Part shown: positions 9,036 through 18,735 of the stretch, one piece after another
Layout: every line of letters begins with the position of its first letter
How positions within the stretch are numbered: position 1 is the stretch's first letter
NCBI GenBank assembly: GCA_947063875.1
Contig: CAMSTY010000029.1
Coordinates: forward strand, 1-42,563
DNA length: 42,563 nt
Direction: 5' to 3'
Source of the DNA: an uncultured bacterium
GTDB lineage: Bacteria > Bacillota > Clostridia > Lachnospirales > Lachnospiraceae
Made by a program: the position numbers and the translations under genes
The notes under the pieces: model-generated
The model's database searches: none
Seen by the model: the letters and a program-made list of their open reading frames with translations, nothing else
What the model was told of the DNA's origin: nothing

Positions 9036-9620
9036 TTATGAAATCTTCTTCGCCAGCACATTTACCCAACGCAATTCGGAATTCCGGTTCACATCATCGG
9101 TGACCCAGATTTTTTTAATCTCCAGGCGCTTTGTTTCCCGCAGAATCCGCTCCAATTTTTCTTCCGTATACTCGCAGAAGTACTGCTCGCCCTGGAAACC
9201 CTCAAAATCTCCCTCCCGGAAAGACAAAAACAAAATCCCGCCCCTGCACATCGCATCGATAACCTTTTCCAGAATCTCTTCCAGTTCGTCCTCCGGCACA
9301 TGCACCAGCGCCGCGCAACCCCAGACACCGTCGAAAACCTCGTCAAACGCCATTTCCTCGTAGGACATATGCAGCACCTCAATGCCGGTATGTATCTCTG
9401 CCAGCTTGCACATTTCCTCAGAGGCATCCAGTGGCGTCACATCATATCCCAACTCATAAAAAGCCAGGCTATCCCTGCCGGACCCGCATCCCAGATCCAG
9501 AATGGTATCTCCCTCTTCCAGATATTTCAGGAACTTCTGATGCAGTGCCCCCATGTCCAGTTCCGCCGTATCCTCAAAAATTTTTGCTGCATACTTATTA
9601 TAATATTCGATCGTGTCCAA
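9036..9620 (-). CDS. Class I SAM-dependent methyltransferase
   Basis: 194 residues if it starts at the TTG at 9620, which has AGGAGG 6 bases upstream and gives the N-terminus DTIEYYNKYAAKIF usual for this family. A TTG at 9647 with a weaker GGAG would add nine residues and overlap the upstream gene. The SAM-binding motif is ILDLGCGSGRDS (about residues 41-52), followed by the acidic motif VTPLDASEEM. This is the methyltransferase-11/25 fold acting on a small molecule or protein; the substrate is unknown. It follows the CvfB-like gene by 13 bases and is probably co-transcribed with it. Confidence 0.82.
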   Translation of the reverse strand: MDTIEYYNKYAAKIFEDTAELDMGALHQKFLKYLEEGDTILDLGCGSGRDSLAFYELGYDVTPLDASEEMCKLAEIHTGIEVLHMSYEEMAFDEVFDGVWGCAALVHVPEDELEEILEKVIDAMCRGGILFLSFREGDFEGFQGEQYFCEYTEEKLERILRETKRLEIKKIWVTDDVNRNSELRWVNVLAKKIS

Positions 9621-9633
9621 AACAATCCTCCTG

Positions 9634-10467
9634 CTATATCCGTTCAATAGTTTTCTCCGTAATGCGTATCCGGCCTTCCTTTAAAAGCCGGCCCACGGCA
9701 CGCTTAAAAGCATTTTTACTCATCTTCATTTCTCTCAGAATGGTTTCCGGCCTGGCTTTGTCGTTAAAAGGCAGCACGCCGTTAAACGCATCAACCGCCT
9801 TCATCACCAGTTCTGCATCTGTATCCATCTGCATATATGCTTTCTGCCTCGGGCTCAAATCAAGCTTACCGTCCTCTCTCACCTTGACCACCCGTGCCTC
9901 TACCGTGTCTCCTAGATGGAACTCTCCGTACATCTCTCTTCTGGGAATCAAACCATAATATTGATTATCCACTGCCACAAAGGCTCCTAGATTTTCATTG
10001 ATTTCATAGATGATGCCGGTCACCCGGTCGTCTCTCTTGTAAGGAGATTCTGCACTCATATAGGAATAAACATTCATGGTGGCTGCCAGCCTCTTGCTCT
10101 TGTCCACATACAACGCCACCAGGCACATCTCCCCCTCCTGGACCTTATGGTTCTGCTCCTTAAAAGGAAGCAGCAGATCCTTTTCCAGGCCCATGTCCAG
10201 AAATGCACCCACCCTCGCAACATCCTTCACCTGCAGCATGGCCACCTCGCCCACCTGCAGTTTCGGGGTTCCGGTAGTTGCAATCAGCCGGTCCTCCGAG
10301 TCCTTGTAAATAAAAACTTCCAGCACATCTCCGGTTTTTGTCCCCTCGGGAACCTGCTTTTTCGGAAGCAGTACAGAACAGGAATCGTCTCCCGCCTCCC
10401 CAAGGTACACGCCGAAACTTTTTGCTCTCTGGACAACCAGCTTTTGAATTTTTCCCAACTCTATCAT
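9634..10467 (-). CDS. cvfB: S1 RNA-binding protein, CvfB-like
   Basis: 277 residues from the ATG at 10467 (MIELGKIQKL), chosen over the longer frame because it has an AAAGAGAG ribosome site and the usual family N-terminus. It carries tandem S1-type OB folds (for example VGAFLDMGLEKDLLLPF around 75-90 and LGAFVAVDNQYYGLIP around 155-170) and a C-terminal winged helix (about 210-277). CvfB proteins bind RNA and affect virulence gene expression in staphylococci. The role here is probably translational or RNA-level control. Confidence 0.85.
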   Translation of the reverse strand: MIELGKIQKLVVQRAKSFGVYLGEAGDDSCSVLLPKKQVPEGTKTGDVLEVFIYKDSEDRLIATTGTPKLQVGEVAMLQVKDVARVGAFLDMGLEKDLLLPFKEQNHKVQEGEMCLVALYVDKSKRLAATMNVYSYMSAESPYKRDDRVTGIIYEINENLGAFVAVDNQYYGLIPRREMYGEFHLGDTVEARVVKVREDGKLDLSPRQKAYMQMDTDAELVMKAVDAFNGVLPFNDKARPETILREMKMSKNAFKRAVGRLLKEGRIRITEKTIERI

Positions 10468-10615
10468 TGAAATCTCTCTTTCCCTATCTATCGGTATCTG
10501 CATCTTCTGCAGTATCTTTTCACTTTATCCTGCCATCCGCCCGGCGGACTCCTCTTTCCTCCCGCTCTCTGTCATTTTACAGCGTCCCTACGCCTTTCTT
10601 CTTTGCCGTCCTCTA

Positions 10616-11347
10616 TTATGCGGTTTCCTGACAATTGGCTGCCTGCAGCCAAACCGCAGCATATATATCACCTTCCCGGCTGCACAGCGCAACCGTATAA
10701 ATATCCTTTTCCCGGCTGATTCTGGGAATCATCACATCTCCCGTCACCGCCGCCTTTTTATATTCCACCCGCACTTCCCGGAATTTCAGATATTCCGGCA
10801 GAACCTCCCTCGCAATCGCTACATATTGTGCATTATTCACATGATGGTTGGTGTCAATATGACGCCGGACTACTTTCACCGGCTCGCACGTCTCATATAT
10901 CTCCGGTAAACGAATCCTCCTGGGTGCATATTCCATGTCCAATTTTTCTTCTTTTCCCGTTTTGTATCCCCGGATATCCTCCTCTTCCACCTTCACCGGC
11001 CGGCCGGCTGCCGTGTCAAACAAAAACCAGACCGAATTAGCCTTTACCAAAAAAACTCCCTGCCGGTCCTGAATCGTAAAATTCCGGTAACCATACATTC
11101 CTTTGAAATCATATGGCCAGGTACTGACCACAATCTCCTCTCCCAGCCGTGGATAACGCTCAATTACAATCTGCCATGACGACAGCCACCACGCCCGGCA
11201 ACTCTGCTCCAGATAATCAATCCCCTTCTTCAGGTCTTCCGACTGAAAGGTAGAGCAGTCCTGCAGATAATTGACAACTCCCAGTTCTGAAAGCTTACAG
11301 TCTCCTCCCACTTCACTGTAACGCACCCGGGCATTAAACGAATACAT
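10616..11347 (-). CDS. Acyl-ACP thioesterase (FatA/FatB-like)
   Basis: 243 residues from the ATG at 11347 with AGAGGG upstream. It has two hotdog folds: the first starts at residue 1 (YSFNARVRYSEVGGDCKLS) and the second near 150. The motif HIDTNHHVNNAQYV (about residues 160-173) carries the Asn and His residues typical of acyl-ACP thioesterases. It releases free fatty acids from acyl carrier protein and may tune membrane lipid or fatty acid balance. It stands 148 bases before the CvfB-like gene on the same strand. Confidence 0.88.
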   Translation of the reverse strand: MYSFNARVRYSEVGGDCKLSELGVVNYLQDCSTFQSEDLKKGIDYLEQSCRAWWLSSWQIVIERYPRLGEEIVVSTWPYDFKGMYGYRNFTIQDRQGVFLVKANSVWFLFDTAAGRPVKVEEEDIRGYKTGKEEKLDMEYAPRRIRLPEIYETCEPVKVVRRHIDTNHHVNNAQYVAIAREVLPEYLKFREVRVEYKKAAVTGDVMIPRISREKDIYTVALCSREGDIYAAVWLQAANCQETA

Positions 11348-11477
11348 GTCATCCCTCTTTTCAGACAAAAAATTCAAAATAATTATATAGTATTTCTGAG
11401 ATGTTGTCCAGATAATATTTGAATTTACCGGCTGTCCGGGAACTGCGGACACCGCTTTGCCCGGCTTGGTTTCCTGA

Positions 11478-11522
11478 CAGACGCGCTCCTTCTCCGCAGA
11501 TTACGGGCCGAAAGCGCGTCTG
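11478..11522. repeat. Inverted repeat downstream of yhcH-like gene
   Basis: CAGACGCGCT (11478-11487) and AGCGCGTCTG (11513-11522) form a perfect 10-bp stem with a 25-base loop, 13 bases beyond the stop of the YhcH gene. No T run follows on the minus strand, so it may stabilise the mRNA 3' end rather than terminate. Confidence 0.45.
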
Positions 11523-11534
11523 ACTTAGCTTTTC

Positions 11535-11999
11535 TTATTTCTCGTTAATCTTTACGACCACCTTTTTCACAAAAGAAGGCACGCCATTCGCCGCCTTCGG
11601 CTTGTGCCCGTCCCATGGGAAGAAAATCATAAAGTCGCCTGCGTTGCATACCACCTGCAATCCCGGATTTTCATTGTCAAACTTGACCACGTCCTTCTCT
11701 GCATTATATGGCCCGGTGGGATTGAGCGAATCTGCCGGTGCGTAAGTCATAATCTCGGTTCCATCAATCACATATTGAATATCAGTATAATTCTCATGAG
11801 CCTCATACTTTGCCTCTTCCCACGGCAGCGTGGTATAGGTCATCACATTCGCATATACATTCTTGCCGTCAATCTCATATTTCCCGTTCTCCAAAGCTGC
11901 CAGATCACTGCTCTGCAGCCACTCAATCGCCTTCGCATAACGCCCGTCAATTCCCAGCCCTTTGTAAAAATCCAGATTTTTCGCCTGATCCAGTATCAT
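11535..11999 (-). CDS. YhcH/YjgK/YiaL family sugar-metabolism protein
   Basis: 154 residues, a single cupin-like domain (DUF386) of the family that includes EbgC and YiaL. Conserved features are EAHENYTDIQYVIDG (His and acidic residues of the putative metal site) and DFMIFFPWDGHKP near the end. Family members are found with genes for sialic acid, uronate and beta-galactoside use and are thought to act as anomerases or isomerases. It sits 59 bases after kduI, which suggests a shared role in breakdown of pectin or glycosaminoglycan uronates. The exact reaction is not known. Confidence 0.85.
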   Translation of the reverse strand: MILDQAKNLDFYKGLGIDGRYAKAIEWLQSSDLAALENGKYEIDGKNVYANVMTYTTLPWEEAKYEAHENYTDIQYVIDGTEIMTYAPADSLNPTGPYNAEKDVVKFDNENPGLQVVCNAGDFMIFFPWDGHKPKAANGVPSFVKKVVVKINEK

Positions 12000-12058
12000 A
12001 TGCCTGTCCTCCTTTATTTATGCGTAAGCCCTTGTGATGAGACTCTTTTTTTCCGTTA

Positions 12059-12901
12059 TTATCTGAGTTCTGTGGTCGGAATCGTATCCATATCGTCAAA
12101 TGCCTGGTTCTCTCCGCCCATTGCCCAGATAAAAGTATAATTGCTGGTACCGGCGCCCGCGTGAATGCTCCAGGACGGACTGATGACAGCCTGCTCATTC
12201 TGCATCACGATATGACGGGTTTCATTCCCTTCTCCCATCATGTGAAATACCACATTGTCCTCCGGAATCTCAAAATACATATATACTTCCATGCGCCGCT
12301 CATGCGTATGAGCCGGCATCGTATTCCAAACGCTCCCCGGGTCCAGCACGGTCATGCCCATAGACAGCTGGCACGTCTCCAGCACATCCGGATGGATAAA
12401 CTGGTTGATCACCCGCTTGTTAGAAGTCTCCATCGCCCCTAACGGCTTCTTGGCTGCCTTCTCGATCGGAATGAACGTGGTCTTGCAAGATTTGTGCGCC
12501 GGTGCGCTTACCATATAAAACTTTGCCGGGTTTACGGCATCATCACTGGCAAAAGTCACTTCCCGGGTCCCCTTTGTGATATACAGGCAATCCTTATATC
12601 CCATGTGGAAGGATTCTCCGTCTGCCGTGATCACACCGCTCCCGCCAATATTAAAAATACCGATCTCTCTTCTCTCCAGGAAATACTGTGTGCCAAAATT
12701 TTTCCAGATATCAATCCCCTTATCAATCGGCACGGTTTCTGTCGTCGGCATACATCCCAAAGTGACCATGCGGTCCACATGGGAATACACCGCCACTACT
12801 TCATTTGCCACATAGAGATTCTCGATCAGAAACTCTTTTCTGGTCTCCTCTGTCGTATAACGCTTAAAGTCCCTTTGATTTGCCGAATAACGAATGTCCA
12901 T
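12059..12901 (-). CDS. kduI: 4-deoxy-L-threo-5-hexosulose-uronate ketol-isomerase (KduI)
   Basis: 280 residues from the ATG at 12901, the usual KduI length. It is a double cupin; the zinc-binding cluster is visible as PAHTHERRMEVY (two His and a Glu, about 194-205) and a further His in SWSIHAGAG (about 245). It converts 5-keto-4-deoxyuronate to 2,5-diketo-3-deoxygluconate in pectin and glycosaminoglycan breakdown. The partner kduD and the kdg genes are not in the window. The next gene is yhcH. The promoter is clear. Confidence 0.95.
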   Translation of the reverse strand: MDIRYSANQRDFKRYTTEETRKEFLIENLYVANEVVAVYSHVDRMVTLGCMPTTETVPIDKGIDIWKNFGTQYFLERREIGIFNIGGSGVITADGESFHMGYKDCLYITKGTREVTFASDDAVNPAKFYMVSAPAHKSCKTTFIPIEKAAKKPLGAMETSNKRVINQFIHPDVLETCQLSMGMTVLDPGSVWNTMPAHTHERRMEVYMYFEIPEDNVVFHMMGEGNETRHIVMQNEQAVISPSWSIHAGAGTSNYTFIWAMGGENQAFDDMDTIPTTELR

Positions 12902-12961
12902 CGCTTGTCCTGCCTCCTCCATAATTAAATGCGTAATAAAAAGCATAAAAGCTACAATATT

Positions 12962-12989
12962 ATTATAATAGATTTCCAAAAATATGCAA
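12962..12989 (-). promoter_or_regulatory. Sigma-A promoter for kduI-yhcH
   Basis: On the minus strand TTGCAT (12984-12989) and TATAAT (12962-12967) are 16 bases apart. The -10 is about 60 bases before the kduI start codon. Confidence 0.6.
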
Positions 12990-13059
12990 GAGTTTCTGAC
13001 TATTGCCATACTTCTGCTTTTACGTTCCGTTGCTGCTTACCGGCGTCTTGTGAACGTAG

Positions 13060-15534
13060 CTACGGCCCGTCCACTGCACAGACAAAATCATTTCCCCTGG
13101 CCCGGAAGAATTCCGTGCTGTCATTCAGCCCCACTTTGTAAGTCTCCCGGGAAACCGGATCATAGACCGTCACGTTATACTGGTCAAAGCCACAAAGCAA
13201 CAGGTAAGAACCCTCGCCAGTGTAACCCATCACCGGAATACCCTGATCGATAAAATACAGCATCTGCAGCATCGTGCAGCCGCGCGCATCCAGCACAGTC
13301 ACCCCGTCATTATAGCTCCGGCTTCCCTGAAAACTGTCCAGATGGCGTTCTATCGCCGCAAACGCCGCTAACGGGTCCCGGATATTGCGGATATTCCCGC
13401 GATTCACCCGGCCCCAGAGAATCTGCTGATTCTGGTCTGTCACAATCCCCATCCGTTCATAAGCCAAGGCAATCGCATGGGCAAAGTCTGTCGTAACTCC
13501 CAGAAGGCGCCCGCCTCCATAAGCATAGAAACGCAGGCCCTGAAGCTGGAAATTGGACTGAAGGTTCAAAATCCCAAAGGCGTCCGTTCCCACCTGTTCC
13601 GGCGCTTCCGTCCGGATTCCCCTGCCATTGCGGATTTCTTTATTCAGCTGCACAAAATAAACCCTTCCCCGTTCCTGGGAGGCAAACCAGCCGATCCCGT
13701 CCAGTTTTCCGGGGCCCATTTCCACATTGCAGACAATCGTATCATCCTGCATTGCCGTATATTCCCGCTCCCCGGTCTTTGCCAGTCGCTGCAGATGAAT
13801 CCTGCTCTCGTCTACCGTAACGCCGTCCACATAATACCCCTCTCCCTCATAACGGGTTTCCACCTGCATCTCATCATTGACAATCTCAATGGCATACATC
13901 GGAAATCCCTGCATGCGGCCATTGGCAATCCACTGCTCTCCCGCCCGGGAAACACCGTAGACCAAATCCCTTCCCACAAATCCCAATGTCCGCACATATT
14001 CCTGGTCTCCGCCGCGAATGTCATGTTTTTCCCCGGTTTCCAAATCCATAAGATGCAAAACCGGCGATTCAAAACATTTCCCTCCTTCCTGCCAGGCAAG
14101 TTTGGCTTTGTCCGCGCTGACGGCATAGCTCCCTTCTTCCAGCGCGTCTGTCACCACCATCGTCTCATTGCTTTTCAGATCAATCCCATACACGGCATGA
14201 TCCAGATATAAATACAACATATTGGATGTTGACTGGTAAGCCAGCTGCTCCAGATCCTCCTTCAGCTGTCCGAATGAGACGGACACCGGAATAAAAAACA
14301 GTTCCTGCAGGGCATTATTTTCTTTTTCAAAACGATAACCCACAATTCCAAAACGCCCCTCATGGTTTCCTCTGTTCTGGTAACCGTAGACCAGAAAATG
14401 GACATCTCCATTATCCTCTGCCCGCAGGATGCAGATCTCATGCTGGTTATAATTGTTTCTCATATCCTGGCTGTTGTTGCCGCGGAAGGAAAATATCTGA
14501 ATCCCCTGACGTTCGTCCTCATCGTAGCTCCAGAGGTCCCGATTGGCCCGGTAAGCGATCACATTGCCATCCGGACTCCGTTTTGCCTCCACCCTCTCAT
14601 CATTGGTGATGCCCAGGATAATCCTCTTTCCGGAATAGACATTCCGGTTGCCGTCGAAAATCTGATCCACGGTCCGTTCATAATCCATCAGATATGTGCG
14701 GGTCTCATTCCATTTCATAGTGAAACTTTCTTCCACATGGTACAGTTCCCTTCCGTCCGTGTCTTCCCGGACTGCCAGGTAAGTCAGGCTGACGCATCCC
14801 ATTACGCCATCCAGTTCTTTTAATGTCACCTGCACTTCCCCGACCTGCATCATCTTCAGGCTCCCCCAAACCAGATGCGAAAAGCTGGAATGGATACAGG
14901 TATGTCCGTAAGAACTGTTGTCCTCACTGTCATTCGGCTCCATATAGGTTACCAATTCCTGCGCCCGGTCATATTCAAATGTCCTCGATGAAAAGTCAGC
15001 AGCCAGTTCAATCATCGACTGCGCCTTTTCGTCTGTTGTCCACAGGATGCGCGTATAATAAAAAACCGTTCCCATACCCTCTGTATCCACTTCCAGGCGC
15101 AGCAGATATTCCCGGCCTTCTGCCAGCAGGTTCTGAATCGGCAGCTTTGCCTCAATCCCGTCCTCGTCGGACTCCCATTCCGTCAGTTTGGTATTCTCTA
15201 CCAGGCGTGACAAATCAAGGCTGCGAATCTCATAGCGGACCCCAAGCACAGCTTCCTTGCCGCCGGTGATACGCACGGACAGTTCCCGGTTCTCCGGAAG
15301 TATGGTCAGGCTGTCCCTTGCCACAGCATTTCCCATATCCTGCCGGTAACCATACATGGGATTCATCTCCCGCCCGTACATATTCACATACACGACTGGC
15401 AGACGCGCCTCCTCAAAAGCAGTATAGTTCGTCTCCTTCTGCACCCGCCACTCCCGGTTTCCCAAAAGATATGCGATCAGCACAACCGCAAAAATCCCCA
15501 AAAGAATACCTGTTTTCTTTATCATACGATTCAT
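13060..15534 (-). CDS. Membrane-anchored beta-propeller-like protein, unknown function
   Basis: 824 residues. A single N-terminal membrane segment (about 7-24) is followed by a very large outside part. The middle (about 300-640) has repeated beta-strand patterns such as SPDGNVIAYRANRDLW, AVSADKAKLAWQEGG and LHLMDLETGEKHDI, like WD40/PD40 propeller blades. The last 100 residues (GCTMLQMLYFIDQGIPVMGY, then LLLCGFDQYNVTVYDP) look like a C39-type papain-fold domain. The Cys is in place, but the His before the final strand is replaced by Tyr, so it is probably an inactive binding domain. I know similar unnamed proteins in Lachnospiraceae but no function. It is transcribed alone, divergent from DUF5688. 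Confidence 0.75.
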   Translation of the reverse strand: MNRMIKKTGILLGIFAVVLIAYLLGNREWRVQKETNYTAFEEARLPVVYVNMYGREMNPMYGYRQDMGNAVARDSLTILPENRELSVRITGGKEAVLGVRYEIRSLDLSRLVENTKLTEWESDEDGIEAKLPIQNLLAEGREYLLRLEVDTEGMGTVFYYTRILWTTDEKAQSMIELAADFSSRTFEYDRAQELVTYMEPNDSEDNSSYGHTCIHSSFSHLVWGSLKMMQVGEVQVTLKELDGVMGCVSLTYLAVREDTDGRELYHVEESFTMKWNETRTYLMDYERTVDQIFDGNRNVYSGKRIILGITNDERVEAKRSPDGNVIAYRANRDLWSYDEDERQGIQIFSFRGNNSQDMRNNYNQHEICILRAEDNGDVHFLVYGYQNRGNHEGRFGIVGYRFEKENNALQELFFIPVSVSFGQLKEDLEQLAYQSTSNMLYLYLDHAVYGIDLKSNETMVVTDALEEGSYAVSADKAKLAWQEGGKCFESPVLHLMDLETGEKHDIRGGDQEYVRTLGFVGRDLVYGVSRAGEQWIANGRMQGFPMYAIEIVNDEMQVETRYEGEGYYVDGVTVDESRIHLQRLAKTGEREYTAMQDDTIVCNVEMGPGKLDGIGWFASQERGRVYFVQLNKEIRNGRGIRTEAPEQVGTDAFGILNLQSNFQLQGLRFYAYGGGRLLGVTTDFAHAIALAYERMGIVTDQNQQILWGRVNRGNIRNIRDPLAAFAAIERHLDSFQGSRSYNDGVTVLDARGCTMLQMLYFIDQGIPVMGYTGEGSYLLLCGFDQYNVTVYDPVSRETYKVGLNDSTEFFRARGNDFVCAVDGP

Positions 15535-15656
15535 AATCCGTTTCCTTATCTATTCACTCTCTACATTCGGCTGTCTTTTATTTTATCTGCTTTTGTGCCA
15601 AACTACAACAGCTTCTTACCGGTTTTCGTAAATTTTCATTTTTTGTTCATTTTCTC

Positions 15657-15685
15657 TTGTCAAACTTCCGTATATCCGTTATAAT
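15657..15685 (+). promoter_or_regulatory. Strong sigma-A promoter for the DUF5688 gene
   Basis: TTGTCA (15657-15662) and a consensus TATAAT (15680-15685) with a 17-base spacer. The leader is about 100 bases. No riboswitch is recognised in it. Confidence 0.7.
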
Positions 15686-15793
15686 AAAATCTACCGTTTC
15701 TGGTATTCCGACATTCTCAGATCTATCATTCCCCTCGGATTGTTTCCTCTGATCGATGTCCAACAATTTTATATGATCTAGGAGGTATCTTTT

Positions 15794-16723
15794 ATGGACT
15801 ACACAATGTTTCTTGAAACCTTAAGGCTGGAACTGACGCAGAAACTGGGGGAAGGCCAGACTCTGATGATTCGTCCGGTTCCCAGGAACAACGGCGTTAC
15901 CCTTGATGGGCTGAGTATCCGCACCCCGGACTCTTTTCTGACGCCGACCGTCTATTTAAATCCCTACTACCAGCAATTTAAGGAGGGGATGTCCATAGAA
16001 GATATCTGCAAAGACATTGTTGGCCTTTTCGGGGAGAATCTTCTGTCAAACCAGTTCAGCGAAGAAAAGCTTGCCGACTTTGAATCCATGCAGCCGCGGA
16101 TTATGATGAGGCTGATCCATAAGGACTCCAACCTCGGACTTCTGCAGGATGTCCCTCATATCCCATATCTGGATTTATCCATTGTATTTCATCTGTTTCT
16201 GGAACACAACTCTTGCGGGCAAATGACGGTATTAATCCATAACGACCTGCTGGAACAGTGGCAGGTGAATGCCCAGGCCCTGCTCCGCCTTGCCCTCAAA
16301 AACACTCCGGTATCTTATCCGCCCCGCATCAAAAGCATGATTGACGTCATGAAGGATATTGCCCGCCGCAATCTGGGCGACGACTACGATGAGGAGCATC
16401 TGGATCAGCTTTTAAAGGAGAATGAGGGCGGTTCCCCTCTTTATGTGCTTTCCAATCAAACCGGCATCTATGGCGCCTGCTGCATCCTCTACCAGAATAC
16501 ACTAAAAAACTTCGCAGATTCCCTGGGAAGTGATTTGATCATCATTCCTTCCAGTATCCACGAAGTTCTTCTGACCCCTTGCGGCGGTGAACTTTCTTAT
16601 GATTATCTCAATTCCATGGTAACCGGCATCAATCATTCCGAGGTGCCGGCCGAAGACCAGCTTTCCGACCATGTCTATCTCTATACCCGCGCAGATGACC
16701 GGATCCACGTCATCCACACATAA
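15794..16723 (+). CDS. DUF5688 family protein
   Basis: 309 residues, no signal peptide or membrane segment, so cytoplasmic. The start has AGGAGG 7 bases upstream. I recall this family from Lachnospiraceae, often in many copies per genome. Visible features are an N-terminal part like VTLDGLSIRTPDSFLTPTVY and a C-terminal part with IIIPSSIHEVLLTP. No catalytic motif is apparent and no function is known. It converges on feoB1, with only 14 bases between the stops. Confidence 0.75.
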   Translation: MDYTMFLETLRLELTQKLGEGQTLMIRPVPRNNGVTLDGLSIRTPDSFLTPTVYLNPYYQQFKEGMSIEDICKDIVGLFGENLLSNQFSEEKLADFESMQPRIMMRLIHKDSNLGLLQDVPHIPYLDLSIVFHLFLEHNSCGQMTVLIHNDLLEQWQVNAQALLRLALKNTPVSYPPRIKSMIDVMKDIARRNLGDDYDEEHLDQLLKENEGGSPLYVLSNQTGIYGACCILYQNTLKNFADSLGSDLIIIPSSIHEVLLTPCGGELSYDYLNSMVTGINHSEVPAEDQLSDHVYLYTRADDRIHVIHT

Positions 16724-16737
16724 CGCCTCTTTTCCTC

Positions 16738-18735
16738 TCAGAACAGACGGCTGCCGATCTGAAAGACCAGCACAGCCGCCGCCCACGCAGTCACAATCTG
16801 GAATCCCATCATGCCCAGTGTGAATTTCCAGGACCTTGTCTCCCGGCGAATAGCGCCGATTGCCGCCACACAGGGCGTATACATCAGGCAGAATACCATC
16901 AGCGCGTACGCATTGACCCTGCCGAAACCTACTGCTGACAGACCGGAAGACAGCTGGGCCATCCCTGCCTGTGAATTGATATTACCGATACTATAGAGCA
17001 CGGAAAAACTTGATACCACAACCTCCTTTGCCGAAAGTCCGGAGATTAACGCCACCGCAATCTGCCACGATCCCAGGCCTGCCGGTTTCAAAAGTGGCAC
17101 CAAGGCCCTGCCAAACATAGCAGCAAAGCTTTCCGTCACATCTTCAACATAACCGGCCGTCCCGAAATTCAGCACAAACCACAGCACAATGGAAGCCACG
17201 AAAATCGTCGTGCCTGCCTTTGACAGATAATCTTTCACCTTGTCCCAGACATAGATCCACACCGTTCTGGCATTGGGTGTCTTATATTCCGGCAATTCAA
17301 TCAAAAGGGTATCCTCCACCCCTGCCTTTTCCAGCTTGTGCATCACAAACGCAATCGCTATTGCTGCCGCCAACCCGATCAGATAAAGAGAATATGCCAC
17401 AGCCAACGCATGCTCCGCAAAAAACATGTCCGCAAACAACACATAGATCGGCAGCCTCGCCGAACAGGACATAAACGGTGTGATTAATATAGTTCTCTTT
17501 CTGTCTCTTTCACTAGGCAAAGCCCGCGACGCCATCACGGCCGGAACCGTACAGCCAAACCCCAAAAGCATCGGAAGAAATGCCTTGCCGGAAAGCCCGA
17601 CCCGTCCCATAATCTCATTCATCACATAGGCAACCCTTGCCATGTAACCACTGTCCTCCAAAAACGCCAGCGCCAGGAACAGAATAAAAATATTGGGCAA
17701 AAAAGTCAGAATTCCTCCCACTCCTGCCACAATTCCGTCCACGATCAGCGAGACCATCCAGGATGAGGCCTGTATTCTGGTAAGAAATGCAAAGACAGCG
17801 CCGGAGAGCAGGTCCAGTCCGATCTCAAAATATCCTTTCAGAAAATCTCCTACCACAAAGGTGAGAAAAAACACGATTGCCATGATTCCCAGGAATACGG
17901 GAATCCCCCAGACCGGATGCGTTAAAAGCCCGTCGATCCGGTCGGTAAATGCCGCCCGTTCCTCTTTGTTAAAAAGGCATTCCTCGATCACCTCTTCAAT
18001 ATAGTCATATTTCTCATTGATAATCTTTTTTTCAAAACCGTTGCCCACAATGTAATCGACATCGACCGGGTGGTCGTTTTTAACTTCCGGGTCCCTTTCC
18101 AGCATCTTCACCGCATGCCAGCGCATATTATCCATTTCTCCGTACTTTGCACACAAAATCTGCTCAATCCGGCTGATTTTTTCTTCGATTTCATCGTTGT
18201 AGTGTACCACCACTCCCTGCGGTTCTTCTTCATAGTGATGGACCACGGCATGCATCAGTACATCCAGCCCGCTCCTCTTCCGCGCCGAAACCGGCACCAC
18301 CGGAATATAACCCAGCATCTCCGGAAGGCGGTGCAGGTCAATCTCCATCCCGCGTTCTTCCACAATATCCATCATATTCAGAGCCAGGATCACCGGTTTT
18401 TTCAATTCCAGAAGCTGCAGCGTCAGGTACAGGTTTCGCTCTAAAGAGGAGGCGTCTACCACATTGATAATCACGTCTACCTCGCCCTCCTCAATGCAGC
18501 GCCGCGTCACGATCTCCTCAATGGTATAAGATGTCAGGCTGTAAATACCCGGCAGATCAATCACCCGGATCGGCCTGCCTTTATAACTTGTGCGGCCTTC
18601 CACCCGCTCTACCGTAACCCCCGGCCAGTTAGCCACCTTCAGACTTGCCCCTGTGAACGCATTAAAAAGGGTTGTCTTGCCGCAGTTCGGATTCCCCACA
18701 AAACCTACACAGATTTCATTCATGCTGTCTGCCAT
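16738..18735 (-). CDS. feoB: Ferrous iron transport protein B (first copy)
   Basis: 665 residues from the ATG at 18735, which has GGAGG 8 bases upstream; an ATG at 18750 has no site. The N-terminal G-protein domain shows G1 GNPNCGKTT, G3 DLPG and G4 NMMD, followed by a helical GDI domain and a C-terminal membrane part with two Gate motifs (for example GCTVPAVMA and SCSARLPIY). It imports Fe(II). The gene overlaps the end of feoA and is translationally coupled to it. Fur-type control is likely from the inverted repeat upstream of feoA. The cysteines in SCSARLP and TPCVAAI are typical of the Fe(II) path. Confidence 0.95.
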   Translation of the reverse strand: MADSMNEICVGFVGNPNCGKTTLFNAFTGASLKVANWPGVTVERVEGRTSYKGRPIRVIDLPGIYSLTSYTIEEIVTRRCIEEGEVDVIINVVDASSLERNLYLTLQLLELKKPVILALNMMDIVEERGMEIDLHRLPEMLGYIPVVPVSARKRSGLDVLMHAVVHHYEEEPQGVVVHYNDEIEEKISRIEQILCAKYGEMDNMRWHAVKMLERDPEVKNDHPVDVDYIVGNGFEKKIINEKYDYIEEVIEECLFNKEERAAFTDRIDGLLTHPVWGIPVFLGIMAIVFFLTFVVGDFLKGYFEIGLDLLSGAVFAFLTRIQASSWMVSLIVDGIVAGVGGILTFLPNIFILFLALAFLEDSGYMARVAYVMNEIMGRVGLSGKAFLPMLLGFGCTVPAVMASRALPSERDRKRTILITPFMSCSARLPIYVLFADMFFAEHALAVAYSLYLIGLAAAIAIAFVMHKLEKAGVEDTLLIELPEYKTPNARTVWIYVWDKVKDYLSKAGTTIFVASIVLWFVLNFGTAGYVEDVTESFAAMFGRALVPLLKPAGLGSWQIAVALISGLSAKEVVVSSFSVLYSIGNINSQAGMAQLSSGLSAVGFGRVNAYALMVFCLMYTPCVAAIGAIRRETRSWKFTLGMMGFQIVTAWAAAVLVFQIGSRLF

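Noticed and set aside
11478..11522. Inverted repeat as an intrinsic terminator
   Set aside because: The stem is good, but the loop is long and no T run follows, so it is listed only as an inverted repeat.
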